From contig JALNXH010000005.1 in assembly GCA_023230455.1 (NCBI GenBank), positions 100,753 to 164,752 of the forward strand: 64,000 nucleotides of DNA, in the 5' to 3' direction. The position numbers were made by a program, and so were the translations under genes. Position 1 is the first letter of the stretch. Each line of letters opens with the position of its first letter. A model generated the notes under the pieces. It was not told where the DNA came from and searched no databases. It saw only the letters and a list, made by a program, of their open reading frames with translations. Positions 63,864 to 64,000 of this stretch are shown piece after piece. This DNA comes from Rhodocyclaceae bacterium (lineage in GTDB: Bacteria > Pseudomonadota > Gammaproteobacteria > Burkholderiales > Rhodocyclaceae).

Positions 63864-64000
63864 GCGGAGGTGGGGTAGGCTAGTGTAGCGTTCTATTCTT
63901 GATGGAACTTATACAAATCAGGTGTCTCCAATGCTGTAATTCATCACAGCGAGGAGAGGGCGAGTGCGAGTTGCTGCGGAGATTGTGTTGAGCGAGGAAG
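63864..64000 (+). mobile_element. Left part of a probable IS630-family insertion sequence
   Basis: The last 37 bases encode the start of an IS630-type transposase (see the next entry). The element's left end must lie between the dnaB stop (63863) and 63964, perhaps near a TA in GGCTAGTGTAGCG (63878-63890), since IS630 elements insert at TA. Base composition changes here. The terminal inverted repeat cannot be confirmed because the other end is outside the window. Confidence 0.5.
63964..64000 (+). CDS. IS630-family transposase, N-terminal fragment at window edge
   Basis: GTG 63964 is preceded by GAGGAG seven bases upstream. The twelve codons give VRVAAEIVLSEE, a close match to the opening of IS630-family transposases (MRVAAxIVLSEEER). 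The rest lies beyond the window. The short length limits confidence. Confidence 0.55.
   Translation, partial: MRVAAEIVLSEE

Overview
The window is a high-GC chromosomal segment that looks betaproteobacterial, most likely Rhodocyclales or a close relative. This rests on the smc-zipA-ligA order, the form of LigA and RecBCD, a cysE-iscR-led isc operon, and the many c-di-GMP proteins. The taxonomic call is inference from gene content and order. Most of the window is densely packed housekeeping DNA with short or overlapping intergenic spaces. I recognise no rRNA, tRNA, CRISPR array or prophage.

Layout. 1-8.6 kb: the 5' end of queF (minus strand), then smc-zipA-ligA-galU and a purine phosphoribosyltransferase. 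8.6-12.4 kb, minus strand: an unknown two-gene unit, an EAL-HDOD protein and typA. 12.5-15.5 kb: a methylthio-nucleoside phosphorylase, peptide deformylase and a membrane diguanylate cyclase. 15.5-20.8 kb: an NrfJ-like periplasmic protein, a NERD-domain helicase, a methyltransferase, and a vapBC-type cassette bracketed by an imperfect 31-bp direct repeat, one copy of which is the 3' end of an RlmI-like gene. 20.9-24.5 kb: a YegD-like Hsp70, an S4 protein and the ABC-F protein Uup.

24.6-26.9 kb is a nitric-oxide response block: nsrR is divergent from a MIP18-NnrS-DUF2249 operon, and a palindrome between them fits an NsrR operator. 26.9-28.5 kb: suhB and trmJ. 28.5-36 kb: cysE followed by a full isc operon (iscR, an extra cysteine desulfurase, iscS, iscU, iscA, hscB, hscA, fdx, iscX). 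Two IscR type-1-like sites lie before iscR and a third lies before cysE. 36.2-45.2 kb: a zinc-ribbon protein and recC-recB-recD. 45.3-47.2 kb: a four-gene methyltransferase/MAPEG/WbuC-like cluster. 47.2-51.9 kb: a chemoreceptor-hemerythrin fusion divergent from a dCache-PAS diguanylate cyclase. 51.9-55.8 kb: lysS downstream of a Phd/YefM-PIN toxin-antitoxin pair, divergent from prfC. 55.9-63.9 kb: a glycine-zipper protein, a patatin-like lipase, uvrB, a PAS-GGDEF-EAL protein and dnaB. The last 37 bases look like the start of an IS630-family transposase.

I do not see a clearly new multi-gene defence or biosynthetic system. The items most worth following up are the vapBC cassette with att-like flanks, the toxin-antitoxin operator overlapping the prfC promoter with lysS downstream, the apparent duplication of the helix-hairpin-helix region in LigA, the IscR-like site at cysE, and the unknown two-gene unit at 8.6-9.2 kb.
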